6,730 nt of DNA from Deltaproteobacteria bacterium (GTDB lineage: Bacteria; Desulfobacterota; UBA8473), in the NCBI GenBank assembly GCA_030621455.1, contig JAUXHQ010000111.1:1-6730 (forward strand), written 5' to 3'. How positions within the stretch are numbered: the first letter of the stretch is position 1; each line of letters begins with the position of its first letter. A program made the translations under genes and the position numbers. Below, piece after piece: positions 1 through 6,363 of this stretch. Under the pieces are notes generated by a model that made no database searches, was not told the DNA's origin, and was given only the letters and a program-made list of their open reading frames with translations.

Positions 1-13
1 TACTTTATAGCTT

Positions 14-463
14 TTATGAAGGATGCCATGTTTTTGATAGGTTTTTCATTAGTTCCTTTTCCTTTGCCTCCATAATCTCTGCCTCAGAGCTGGATCTTTC
101 ATGGTCATAGCCAAGTAAGTGCAACAGACCATGAATAAGAAGAAAGTCTACCATTTCCCCGAGAGAAACCTTGCCCTCCAAGGCCTGTCGCTTTGCAGTT
201 TCCACAGAGACAACCACATCGCCCAAAAGATGGGGGTTAATGCCGCCGAACTCGCCTTCTGTCATGGAAAAAGATATCACATTAGTAGGACCGCTTTTAC
301 CCAGATATTTTCTGTTCATCTCCTCTATCCGGACATCATCAACCAGAAGGATGCTTACTTCATAATCAGGACATTCCAAGTCTCTTAAGATCCTCTTCAC
401 CGTTCTTCTTATCCTCGGTTCGTTTATCTCCGGGTTCTCTTGTTGGTTTTTTATCAGAATCAT
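14..463 (-). CDS. ybeY: YbeY endoribonuclease / 16S rRNA maturation factor
   Basis: Zinc-dependent single-strand endoribonuclease family (UPF0054) acting in the cytoplasm in 16S rRNA 3'-end maturation and ribosome quality control. The 149-residue product has the family's usual length and its signature HGLLHLLGYDH, giving the three zinc ligands H111, H115 and H121. Other family blocks are PTNVISF (59-65) and GDVVVS (81-86). The residue matching E. coli Arg59 (from the YRGK-type motif) appears to be Leu54 here. The ATG at 463 is kept because the N-terminal strand and helix typical of the family lie before residue 40; the ribosome site is only moderate (AGAAGG about 3-4 bases upstream). The first 98 bases lie inside the 3' end of the HD gene in another frame, which suggests translational coupling. 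It is the last gene of the operon visible here; 13 bases remain after the stop. Confidence 0.96.
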   Translation of the reverse strand: MILIKNQQENPEINEPRIRRTVKRILRDLECPDYEVSILLVDDVRIEEMNRKYLGKSGPTNVISFSMTEGEFGGINPHLLGDVVVSVETAKRQALEGKVSLGEMVDFLLIHGLLHLLGYDHERSSSEAEIMEAKEKELMKNLSKTWHPS

Positions 464-2840
464 TGGCCTTCTTCTTTCCGGCAGCTTCTTTGTAAACAGG
501 TTCCGGGTATTCCACCCGATGATGAAATATCCCGGTCAGTATCTTATTGAAACTCTTGGCTATTCCGTTCAAGTCCTTCAGGGTCAACTCACATTCGTTT
601 AGCTGGCCATCTGCAAACATGTTATTAATAATCCTCTGAACCATCCCTTGAATCCTGGATGGCGATGGATCAGGAAGGGTCCTGGATGCAGCTTCCACAG
701 CATCAGCAAGCATTACCAGCCCAGCCTCCTTAGTCTGCGGTTTGGGCCCTGGATACCTGTAGTCCTTTTCGTTCACCGGGTGAAGCTCCGGATTTTCTCG
801 GTCCTTAGCCTTCTGGTAGAAAAATGTAATGAGGTTGGTGCCATGGTGTTGGCGTATAATGTCTATTATTGGCTCGCCGAGTTTGTATTTCTTGGCCATC
901 TCTACCCCATCCTTCACATGGGACATCAATATTAGACTGCTCATACTGGGCGCCAACTTCTCGTGTTTATTCTCGATGCCCTTTTGGTTCTCGACGAAGT
1001 ACAACGGCTTCTTTATCTTTCCTATGTCATGGTAATAAGCGCTTACCCTTGCCAGGAGCGGATTTGCCCCAATGGCCTCTGCCGCCGCCTCAACCAATGT
1101 TCCCGCGATTATACTGTGGTGATATGTACCTGGAGCCTGGACTATCAAATCTCTCAGTACGGGATTGTCAAGATCGGCCAGCTCAAGCAATTTGATGTCC
1201 GTAGTATATCCAAAAAGCGTTTCAACCAAAGGTGTGATTCCACTCACGATAAATCCCACAAGAAGTCCGCCTAAAAAACCGAAAATGATATCAAGGAACG
1301 TAGTAAGGGTAAATAGGTGACCCATAACCATGTTAAGGCATACAATGGTTACAACATTTATCAGGCCAACCATGGACCCAGCTTTTATTATGGTTGTCCT
1401 CAACCTGACTCGTATTACACCTTGGGCAGCTACAATACTCCCGATAAGGGGATATATGAAGAATGCAAGTCTATTGTCGAGCAGTATCGCCGAAAAAATA
1501 GACACCACCAGAGAAAAGATCAATGCGACCTCAACGTTTAAGATAATACTTATGAGCATTGCCCCAGACGCTATCGGGATTGCATATAGACAGGAATCAA
1601 GGGGTATGAAAGGGAAATTGTTGCATACTGCTTCACATATCAGGATTGTGAATTTTGCCAACAATACCACAAACCCGAGGACCAGACTTAACAGGAAAAG
1701 ATCCTTGTTGTTAAGTAAAACATCTTTAAGGTTATTAAGGGGAAATTTATACAGGATATAAATAATCAACACAACGAAAAGAATTAATCCGAGAGATGTC
1801 AATACCAGACTGTCATATTTTCTTACTTTTTGGAAGGCCTTCAGTTTTACAAGGTGTTCGTTCCTTATCCTCTCCCCTTCTCTTACAATTATCTCTCCCT
1901 TTTTGACACGATAAAAAACAGGTTTAACACTCCCTCTTACCTCGATCTTTCGCTGCTCGGTCTCATTTTTATTGAAGGTCAAATTTGGCCGGATTAGCTT
2001 TTGAGAGATTGCTGCGATCGTCCGCCTCAACGATCTCTCCAGGTCTGCCTGCATCTTACTTGAGTTCACCCTGATAATTCTCTGTGCGTCTCCTAGATCC
2101 CAGATTGACAGTATATCCTTTACCGCAACCTCCTTTTTTGTCTCTATATTACGTATAACAATCCCTTTGTCCCTTTCTCTGTATAGCAATTCCTTATTAC
2201 CGACTATCCCCCTCCCCAATGGTGTTCTTATGAGCATACGTATCTGTTTTTCGATGCTCTTGTTAAAGCGATACGTCTCCAACACCTTAAACTCTTCATC
2301 CTCAACATCTATGTCCAGGATCTTCTCGAACGCATCCCTCTTGGCATTCACATGGTCCTTAAAAGTAGCGAAATCTATCTTTGGCGTGCTTTCCCCTTTC
2401 CGTGTACCCCGGCCTTTTGTCTTAGCCCCCCCCCTGTCTATGGCCTCGCTCTCCATCTCTTTATAGAAATCCCGCATCATGGTGAAAGAAAAGATCAGAT
2501 TCTTTTCGATTTCCTTGATTTGACCCGGGTCAAAATCATAAACAGCCTGGACATTCTCCCCTGCCTCCATAATCCGCTGCTCTGTGGATTGCTCATCCTC
2601 TACAAGGAAATCTTGAGGGGATTTCATGTCCTGTGAGGCAACATCACCAGGCTTGTAATTGGTGGCAGGCAGTCTGATGCCAGGAGCTACTACTATGCTT
2701 ACTAATATAGCCAGCGTAATGGCCATTAGCCATCTTTGGAAAGAAGGGTTTTTAAATCTTTCGAGGATGGATATCTTGTCAGATGAAGAAGGTAACTTCG
2801 TCTTCGTCGTCTTCTTCTTCTCATCGTTTAGGACTGCCAT
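366..2840 (-). CDS. pgpH: 7TM-HD family (PgpH-like) membrane phosphohydrolase, probable c-di-AMP phosphodiesterase
   Basis: 824 residues. Order of parts: a short basic cytoplasmic start; one membrane helix (about 37-54); a large extracytoplasmic domain (about 55-343, 7TMR-HDED type); a block of about seven membrane helices (about 344-535); a cytoplasmic HD domain (about 570-780); and a charged, probably disordered tail (785-824). The HD metal ligands of Listeria PgpH appear conserved with matching spacing: H575, H604-D605 (HDIGK), H641, H665-H666 and D713. The characterised relatives hydrolyse cyclic-di-AMP to pApA; the same activity here is inferred. The ATG at 2840 follows GAGGA by about 8 bases and lies 28 bases after phoH. 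Oddities: a nine-G run (plus-strand C 2426-2434) coding R136-G137-G138-A139 in a basic low-complexity insert, and a tail that overlaps ybeY by 98 bases. The start also has GAG/AAG/ACG triplet repeats coding a K/T-rich stretch. Membrane limits are by eye. Confidence 0.93.
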   Translation of the reverse strand: MAVLNDEKKKTTKTKLPSSSDKISILERFKNPSFQRWLMAITLAILVSIVVAPGIRLPATNYKPGDVASQDMKSPQDFLVEDEQSTEQRIMEAGENVQAVYDFDPGQIKEIEKNLIFSFTMMRDFYKEMESEAIDRGGAKTKGRGTRKGESTPKIDFATFKDHVNAKRDAFEKILDIDVEDEEFKVLETYRFNKSIEKQIRMLIRTPLGRGIVGNKELLYRERDKGIVIRNIETKKEVAVKDILSIWDLGDAQRIIRVNSSKMQADLERSLRRTIAAISQKLIRPNLTFNKNETEQRKIEVRGSVKPVFYRVKKGEIIVREGERIRNEHLVKLKAFQKVRKYDSLVLTSLGLILFVVLIIYILYKFPLNNLKDVLLNNKDLFLLSLVLGFVVLLAKFTILICEAVCNNFPFIPLDSCLYAIPIASGAMLISIILNVEVALIFSLVVSIFSAILLDNRLAFFIYPLIGSIVAAQGVIRVRLRTTIIKAGSMVGLINVVTIVCLNMVMGHLFTLTTFLDIIFGFLGGLLVGFIVSGITPLVETLFGYTTDIKLLELADLDNPVLRDLIVQAPGTYHHSIIAGTLVEAAAEAIGANPLLARVSAYYHDIGKIKKPLYFVENQKGIENKHEKLAPSMSSLILMSHVKDGVEMAKKYKLGEPIIDIIRQHHGTNLITFFYQKAKDRENPELHPVNEKDYRYPGPKPQTKEAGLVMLADAVEAASRTLPDPSPSRIQGMVQRIINNMFADGQLNECELTLKDLNGIAKSFNKILTGIFHHRVEYPEPVYKEAAGKKKANDSDKKPTREPGDKRTEDKKNGEEDLKRLGMS
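2426..2434 (-). repeat. Nine-G homopolymer run inside the 7TM-HD gene
   Basis: Nine consecutive C on the plus strand, read as G9 in the gene. In frame it codes Arg-Gly-Gly-Ala (AGG GGG GGG GCT). With ten G the next codon after GGC is TAA. With eight G the shifted frame runs 16 codons and ends at TAG (2377-2375). Runs of this length are known slippage sites in bacterial phase-variable genes; whether this one varies cannot be told from one sequence. It is also a typical place for sequencing error. Confidence 0.9.
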
Positions 2841-2868
2841 AGGAGCTTCCTCGTAAGATAATTATGCC

Positions 2869-3864
2869 TTATGCCTTACAACCTGCTTCCGGTATGCTCG
2901 CCTCGTAACTATCATAAGCCCGAATAATGTCTCGAACCAACCGGTGTCTCACCACATCCTTTTCGGAAAAATAGATGAAGCGTATTCCATCTATTCCTTT
3001 AACGATAGTCTGTGCCTCTACCAAGCCCGATGTCTTTCCCACCGGCAAATCAATTTGAGTAATGTCCCCTGTTATTACTGCCTTGGAATTATAACCCAAT
3101 CGGGTTAAAAACATCTTCATCTGTTCAGAGGTTGTGTTCTGGGCTTCATCCAAGATGACAAAAGCATCATTTAAGGTGCGTCCCCTCATGAATGCCAGAG
3201 GGGCGATTTCGATGACCCCTCTGTGTACTAGATTAGAGGCTTTCTCAAAGTCCAGCATATCGTGAAGAGCATCATAGAGAGGTCTCAGGTAGGGGTTAAC
3301 CTTTTCGTATAGATCTCCGGGCAAAAAACCGAGCTTTTCGCCAGCCTCAACAGCAGGCCTTGCAAGGATGATACGGTCAACTTCTTTCTTCCTTAAGAAT
3401 GATATCCCCATAGCCATAGCGAGGTATGTCTTGCCTGTCCCAGCCGGTCCTATTCCAAATACGATATCAAATTCTCTTATGGCATCAATATACATCTTTT
3501 GAGATAGACTCTTGGGGGTTATCGTCCTCTTTCTGGAAGATATGTAAACGGTATCAAGAAATATATCCTTGAGATTAACCGCACTATCGCTCCTCACAAT
3601 CCTTACCGCATAATCCACATCATTGGCATAAACCGGATAACCTGCTTCAAGTAAGGAATAGAGTTCAACAAGAACCTTTTCAGCGATTTTAACATCGTAA
3701 TAATCGCCAAAGAGATTGATCTCGTTACCTTTCACATTGGCCTTAACCTCTAAACTTTCTTCTATATACCTGAGGTTTTTGTTGTGCTCGCCTAAAAGGG
3801 TTTTAAAGCGGTTGTTGTTGTCAAAGGTGAGTCTTACGCCATCTTCGATGGTCTCTCCTTTCAA
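2869..3864 (-). CDS. phoH: PhoH family ATPase (PhoH-like, YbeZ type)
   Basis: 331-residue cytoplasmic P-loop ATPase of the PhoH/YbeZ family, the usual length. An N-terminal family-specific region (about 1-115) precedes the ATPase core. Walker A is GPAGTGKT (139-146) and Walker B is VILDEAQN (236-243). Other family blocks are RPAVEAGEKLGFLPGD (169-184), MRGRT (226-230), TGDITQIDLP (265-274) and the basic VRHRLVRDII segment (305-314). Relatives are widely found next to ybeY and are linked to RNA metabolism and ribosome-associated stress; the precise substrate is not settled. The start codon is TTG at 3864, supported by AGGAGG at 3874-3879, 9 bases upstream; no ATG is better placed. It lies 37 bases after yjbQ and 28 before the HD gene, so co-transcription is likely. 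The ORF is intact. Confidence 0.96.
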   Translation of the reverse strand: MKGETIEDGVRLTFDNNNRFKTLLGEHNKNLRYIEESLEVKANVKGNEINLFGDYYDVKIAEKVLVELYSLLEAGYPVYANDVDYAVRIVRSDSAVNLKDIFLDTVYISSRKRTITPKSLSQKMYIDAIREFDIVFGIGPAGTGKTYLAMAMGISFLRKKEVDRIILARPAVEAGEKLGFLPGDLYEKVNPYLRPLYDALHDMLDFEKASNLVHRGVIEIAPLAFMRGRTLNDAFVILDEAQNTTSEQMKMFLTRLGYNSKAVITGDITQIDLPVGKTSGLVEAQTIVKGIDGIRFIYFSEKDVVRHRLVRDIIRAYDSYEASIPEAGCKA

Positions 3865-3873
3865 AAGATCCTT

Positions 3874-3879
3874 CCTCCT
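3874..3879 (-). promoter_or_regulatory. Ribosome binding site fixing the TTG start of phoH
   Basis: AGGAGG on the minus strand, 9 bases before TTG at 3864. It makes the non-ATG start of phoH credible. Confidence 0.8.
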
Positions 3880-3901
3880 GTTGGTCCAGACCTCATAATA
3901 T

Positions 3902-4321
3902 CTATTCCCCCATTATCTGAACCGTTATCTCCCTTTTCCTTGGTCTGTTATCAAAATCCAGGAGTACCGTTTGCTGCCAAGTCCCTAGTAACGGTTTTTT
4001 ATCCACTACAGGAATTGTTAAGGATGCTCCCAGCATGGCCGCCCTTACGTGGGAATAGCCGTTTCCGTCACCCCATCTACGATCATGCTCGTAACGTATA
4101 TCTCTTGGGGCAATCCTTTCAATCGCCTTTTTCAAATCATCGACTGCACCATCCTCAAATTCTATGGTAGTTAACGCCGCTGTTGAACCGGAAACAAACA
4201 AAATTATACTACCATTACTGATATTCGATTGCAAAAGTTTTTCTCTGACCTCGGAGGTCACATCCATGACATCCGTATCCCCGGTTGTCTCCACAAATAT
4301 CAAGGAACTCTCAATCTTCAT
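3902..4321 (-). CDS. yjbQ: YjbQ family protein (UPF0047; annotated as secondary thiamine-phosphate synthase)
   Basis: 139-residue cytoplasmic protein, the usual length for the YjbQ/UPF0047 family. Family blocks seen are SGSTAALTTIE (44-54), YEHD (77-80), GDGNGYSHVRAAMLG (84-98) with H91, LTIPV (101-105) and LLGTWQQ (111-117). The GNG-H-(A/S)H motif common in relatives reads GNGYSH, so the first His is Tyr89. Members of the family can support weak thiamine-phosphate synthase activity in E. coli, but the physiological role is not established, so the name should be read as a family label. The ATG at 4321 has an excellent ribosome site (AAGGAGGTG, 4339-4331, 9 bases away). It is the first well-supported gene of the operon with phoH, the HD gene and ybeY. 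Confidence 0.94.
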   Translation of the reverse strand: MKIESSLIFVETTGDTDVMDVTSEVREKLLQSNISNGSIILFVSGSTAALTTIEFEDGAVDDLKKAIERIAPRDIRYEHDRRWGDGNGYSHVRAAMLGASLTIPVVDKKPLLGTWQQTVLLDFDNRPRKREITVQIMGE

Positions 4322-4330
4322 TTAAAACTT

Positions 4331-4340
4331 CACCTCCTTA
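4331..4340 (-). promoter_or_regulatory. Extended Shine-Dalgarno of yjbQ, overlapping the stop of the small upstream ORF
   Basis: TAAGGAGGTG on the minus strand matches the 16S 3' end over nine bases, 9 bases before ATG at 4321. Its first three bases are the TAA stop of the reading frame that ends at 4338, an arrangement typical of coupled operon genes. Confidence 0.85.
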
Positions 4341-4538
4341 TTCATAATCAGAAATTCGGTTTTTTATCTTGCAAAAACCACAGAGTTCCTCTATCCTTTC
4401 CTCGGTCTTATAGCTGTTGTAAAGGGATGAAGACTTCTTATAGGTTTCCATATAGCAATGCGGGTAGTACGAGATATTCTCCTCAGGGCTAACCGCACAA
4501 GTGGAATATTTTATACCATGTTTCGGAAAGGGATTCAA
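4338..4538 (-). CDS. Possible small four-cysteine protein, unknown function (uncertain)
   Basis: 66 codons with a TTG start at 4538; I do not recognise the product. It is soluble, has six tyrosines, and carries four cysteines (C14, C28, C53, C56), the last two as CGFC, so a small metal-binding fold is possible. For: its TAA stop merges with the yjbQ ribosome site, third-position composition resembles the neighbours, and AAAAGG lies about 11 bases before the TTG. Against: no ATG start is well placed, and a good promoter (4538-4510) overlaps the putative start, which would leave most transcripts without the start codon. The frame is open upstream to TAG at 4577-4575 but offers no better start. 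The alternative is an untranslated structured leader of yjbQ. Confidence 0.35.
   Translation of the reverse strand: MNPFPKHGIKYSTCAVSPEENISYYPHCYMETYKKSSSLYNSYKTEERIEELCGFCKIKNRISDYE
4459..4497 (-). other. Candidate stem-loop in the yjbQ operon leader
   Basis: On the minus strand the arms TGCGGTTAG (4497-4489) and CTACCCGCA (4467-4459) pair at 8 of 9 positions. Inside them GAGA-ATA-TCTC (4481-4471) forms a second small hairpin. The structure begins a few bases after the transcription start expected from the 4538-4510 promoter. It may be a leader element, or a by-product of coding sequence if the small ORF is real. Confidence 0.35.
4510..4538 (-). promoter_or_regulatory. Sigma70-type promoter for the yjbQ-phoH-HD-ybeY operon
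   Basis: Minus strand: -35 TTGAAT (4538-4533), a 17-base spacer, and -10 TATAAA (4515-4510) preceded by TGG, which makes an extended -10. Matches are 4/6 and 5/6 with ideal spacing. Transcription would start near 4503, leaving a leader of about 180 bases before yjbQ. The -35 contains the TTG proposed as the start of the small ORF. Confidence 0.6.
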
Positions 4539-4576
4539 AGTTTTTCGACCTTTTAGATTGGCTTTCCATAACTTCT

Positions 4577-4583
4577 AAGGAGG
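4577..4583 (+). promoter_or_regulatory. Ribosome binding site fixing the TTG start of mazG
   Basis: AAGGAGG lies 4 bases before TTG at 4588. It decides the start: the MazG domain begins within about ten residues and no ATG is available before it. Confidence 0.8.
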
Positions 4584-4587
4584 AATC

Positions 4588-5313
4588 TTGGAATACGATA
4601 ACGCGGGAGATCTTAAGGGTCTGCTTCAAGTAATGAAAAGATTGAGGGGACCGGAAGGATGTCCCTGGGATAGAGAGCAGACCAAGGAAACACTAAAATG
4701 GTATCTAGTCGAAGAGTGCTACGAAGTATTGGACGCTATTGAGTCAGGCTCTGCAGGACAACTTAAGGAGGAATTGGGGGATACGCTTTTTCAACTCGTC
4801 TTTCTGGCAGAGATATCAGAAGAAAAAAAAGATTTTAATATATTCGATGTTATCAACTTTGCAAGAGAAAAGATGATCAGGCGTCACCCTCATGTATTCG
4901 GTAGTGAGAGCGCTAAAGATAGCAAAGACGTCAAAAAAATCTGGTGGGAAGTAAAGGAAAAGGAAAAAGAACGAGAGGGAAGTTCTGTTTTAGAGACTAT
5001 CCCCGACAGCCTACCAGGTCTCTTAAGAGCCTTCAGGATTACGAAAAGGGCTGCTCACGCTGGGTTTGACCGGGGCAGCCTAAAGGGCACACTTGCGGCA
5101 ATTGAAAAAGGTATAGTAAAATTAAGAGCGACGGTAAAGGAAAAAGACCCGGACAAGATGGAAGAGGAACTAGGGGATATCCTGTTCTCATTAGTAAATT
5201 TGGGTAGGTTCTTGGAAATCAACCCTGAAGAGGCGTTGAGAAAAGCCATTATGAAGTTCATATACCAATTCAAGGAAACCGAAAAATCCTTAAAACAGCA
5301 AAACACTACTTAG
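4588..5313 (+). CDS. mazG: MazG nucleoside triphosphate pyrophosphohydrolase
   Basis: Cytoplasmic all-alpha NTP pyrophosphohydrolase that converts NTPs or dNTPs to NMP and pyrophosphate, clearing non-canonical nucleotides and damping stress signalling. The 241-residue product has two tandem MazG domains, near the normal two-domain length. N-domain: GPEGCPWDREQT (21-32), EECYE (42-46) and EELGD (61-65) supply the EExxE and ExxD magnesium ligands. RRHPHVFG (98-105) and the KKIWWEVK linker (117-123) follow. C-domain: EEELGD (192-197) is kept, but where EExxE is expected the sequence reads IEKGIVKL (172-179), so its metal site looks incomplete. Catalysis probably rests on the N-domain (inference). 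A run of eight A (4823-4830) lies within E79-D82. The gene is divergent from the yjbQ operon, and its TAG interlocks with the TAA of the convergent gene. Confidence 0.95.
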   Translation: MEYDNAGDLKGLLQVMKRLRGPEGCPWDREQTKETLKWYLVEECYEVLDAIESGSAGQLKEELGDTLFQLVFLAEISEEKKDFNIFDVINFAREKMIRRHPHVFGSESAKDSKDVKKIWWEVKEKEKEREGSSVLETIPDSLPGLLRAFRITKRAAHAGFDRGSLKGTLAAIEKGIVKLRATVKEKDPDKMEEELGDILFSLVNLGRFLEINPEEALRKAIMKFIYQFKETEKSLKQQNTT

Positions 5314-5315
5314 TG
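5304..5315. repeat. Inverted repeat over the interlocked stop codons of two convergent genes
   Basis: CACTA-CT-TAGTG. The mazG TAG (5311-5313) and the minus-strand TAA of the metallo-hydrolase gene (5312-5310) both lie in it. Read on the minus strand it is followed by TTTTGCTGTTTT, so a weak terminator is possible, but the stem has only 4-5 pairs and low GC. A GC hairpin CGCCC-TTG-GGGCG at 5330-5342 has no T-run. Confidence 0.4.
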
Positions 5316-6344
5316 GTTAGCGCTTTCCACGCCCTTGGGGCGAGCAATGAGGCCATTCTTATAATAGCGTTTCCCATTATCACCATAAGAAACGATACTT
5401 CCTTGTTCCTGCAGTCTGGTAAGAAAGGTGTCAATCATGCCGTAGTTGAAGATTTGAGTGCACAGATCGTCATATCCGTCAAGTAGGGCGCTGGTAATCC
5501 CGTGTAGTGTCCTTGGGCCATCCAATAACTGATCTATTATTAGCCTTTCCCACATCCTTATATACCCTCTTGCTTCTTCAATGAGCCTGTATGGGTTTCT
5601 AGAAAATCTGCCGTGACCTGGAAGCATGCGGTTGATAGAGATCTGGTCAATCCTATTCAGGGACCTTAGATAATCCGTGAGATCCGAACCCATAGTTGAA
5701 ACCAATACGGTGGCAGGGGATGTTATGAGGTCACCCGTGAACAAAAGCCTCTTTTCAGCTTCATACAACGATATGTCCCACGGCGAATGCCCGGGCGTGT
5801 GATATACTCGAAGCTTCGTTTTGCCAAGATCGATCACGTCACCATCTTTCACCCCCCTATGGATCGTAATGCCGTTTTTAAACTTAGGCAATGTCAGCAA
5901 TTGACTGGTAGGACTTCCTTTCGGTATTTCTTGGGCTGTTGGCCTGTTCGGGAGGATGGACATGAACTCTTTCGTCCATTCCTCCATAAACCTGGAGAAA
6001 TCCTTGAGGCTATCCATCGTTTCATAGTATGCGATATTTTTACACCTAAACCGATCCCCTAAGGCTACACCTCCCCCAACGTGGTCTATATGGGCATGCG
6101 TATATATCAGGGATGTAATATCCTCAACCCCATAACCCAGATGGGCAAGGGATCCCTTCAAAGCACTTACAGAAAATGCCTCAGGGCGTCCGGTGTCGAT
6201 AAGAGCAAGTTCTTCATCTTCTATTAGATAAACATTGCTCCACTGTCCGTTTGGTTTGGGAAGAAATATACAGGTTATCCGATCATCTACCTTTCTTACC
6301 CTCAATTTCTTCTTTAACGGAATATGCTTCCCTACCCCACTCAT
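5310..6344 (-). CDS. Metallo-beta-lactamase fold hydrolase with C-terminal winged-helix-like region (LACTB2-like)
   Basis: 344 residues from the ATG at 6344. All metal ligands of a two-zinc MBL fold are present: THAHIDH (82-88: H83, H85, D87, H88), H186 in HTPGHS, D205 in FTGD and H244 in LPGHG. After the fold, about 255-344 is helical and ends in a winged-helix-like segment (GYIRMWERLII, then EQGSIVSYGDNGKRYY), as in LACTB2-like and glyoxalase-II-like proteins. Such proteins act on thioesters, RNA or other esters; the substrate cannot be told here. Start: ATG 6344 has GGTGG (6360-6356) 11 bases upstream. An in-frame TTG at 6407 would add 21 residues but has no ribosome site, and the added part is coded by a 12-base repeat. 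No signal peptide, so cytoplasmic. The gene is convergent with mazG and has no room for a separate terminator. Confidence 0.9.
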   Translation of the reverse strand: MSGVGKHIPLKKKLRVRKVDDRITCIFLPKPNGQWSNVYLIEDEELALIDTGRPEAFSVSALKGSLAHLGYGVEDITSLIYTHAHIDHVGGGVALGDRFRCKNIAYYETMDSLKDFSRFMEEWTKEFMSILPNRPTAQEIPKGSPTSQLLTLPKFKNGITIHRGVKDGDVIDLGKTKLRVYHTPGHSPWDISLYEAEKRLLFTGDLITSPATVLVSTMGSDLTDYLRSLNRIDQISINRMLPGHGRFSRNPYRLIEEARGYIRMWERLIIDQLLDGPRTLHGITSALLDGYDDLCTQIFNYGMIDTFLTRLQEQGSIVSYGDNGKRYYKNGLIARPKGVESANH

Positions 6345-6363
6345 ATTAAGTCTTTCCACCTTT

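Noticed and set aside
366..463. The HD/ybeY overlap as a frameshift or gene fusion
   Set aside because: Both proteins are complete, each with its own start and stop; an in-frame fusion is not needed to explain them.
1330..1761. A 143-codon plus-strand open frame opposite the membrane block of the HD gene
   Set aside because: It is the antisense shadow of a well-supported gene, has no ribosome site of note and no recognisable domain.
4823..4830. A8 run in mazG as a programmed slippage site
   Set aside because: It codes the expected Glu-Lys-Lys-Asp in frame, such A runs are common at Lys codons, and the gene is full length without frameshifting.
5330..5342. GC hairpin CGCCC-TTG-GGGCG after mazG as a terminator
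   Set aside because: No T-run follows on either strand and it lies within the coding end of the convergent gene.
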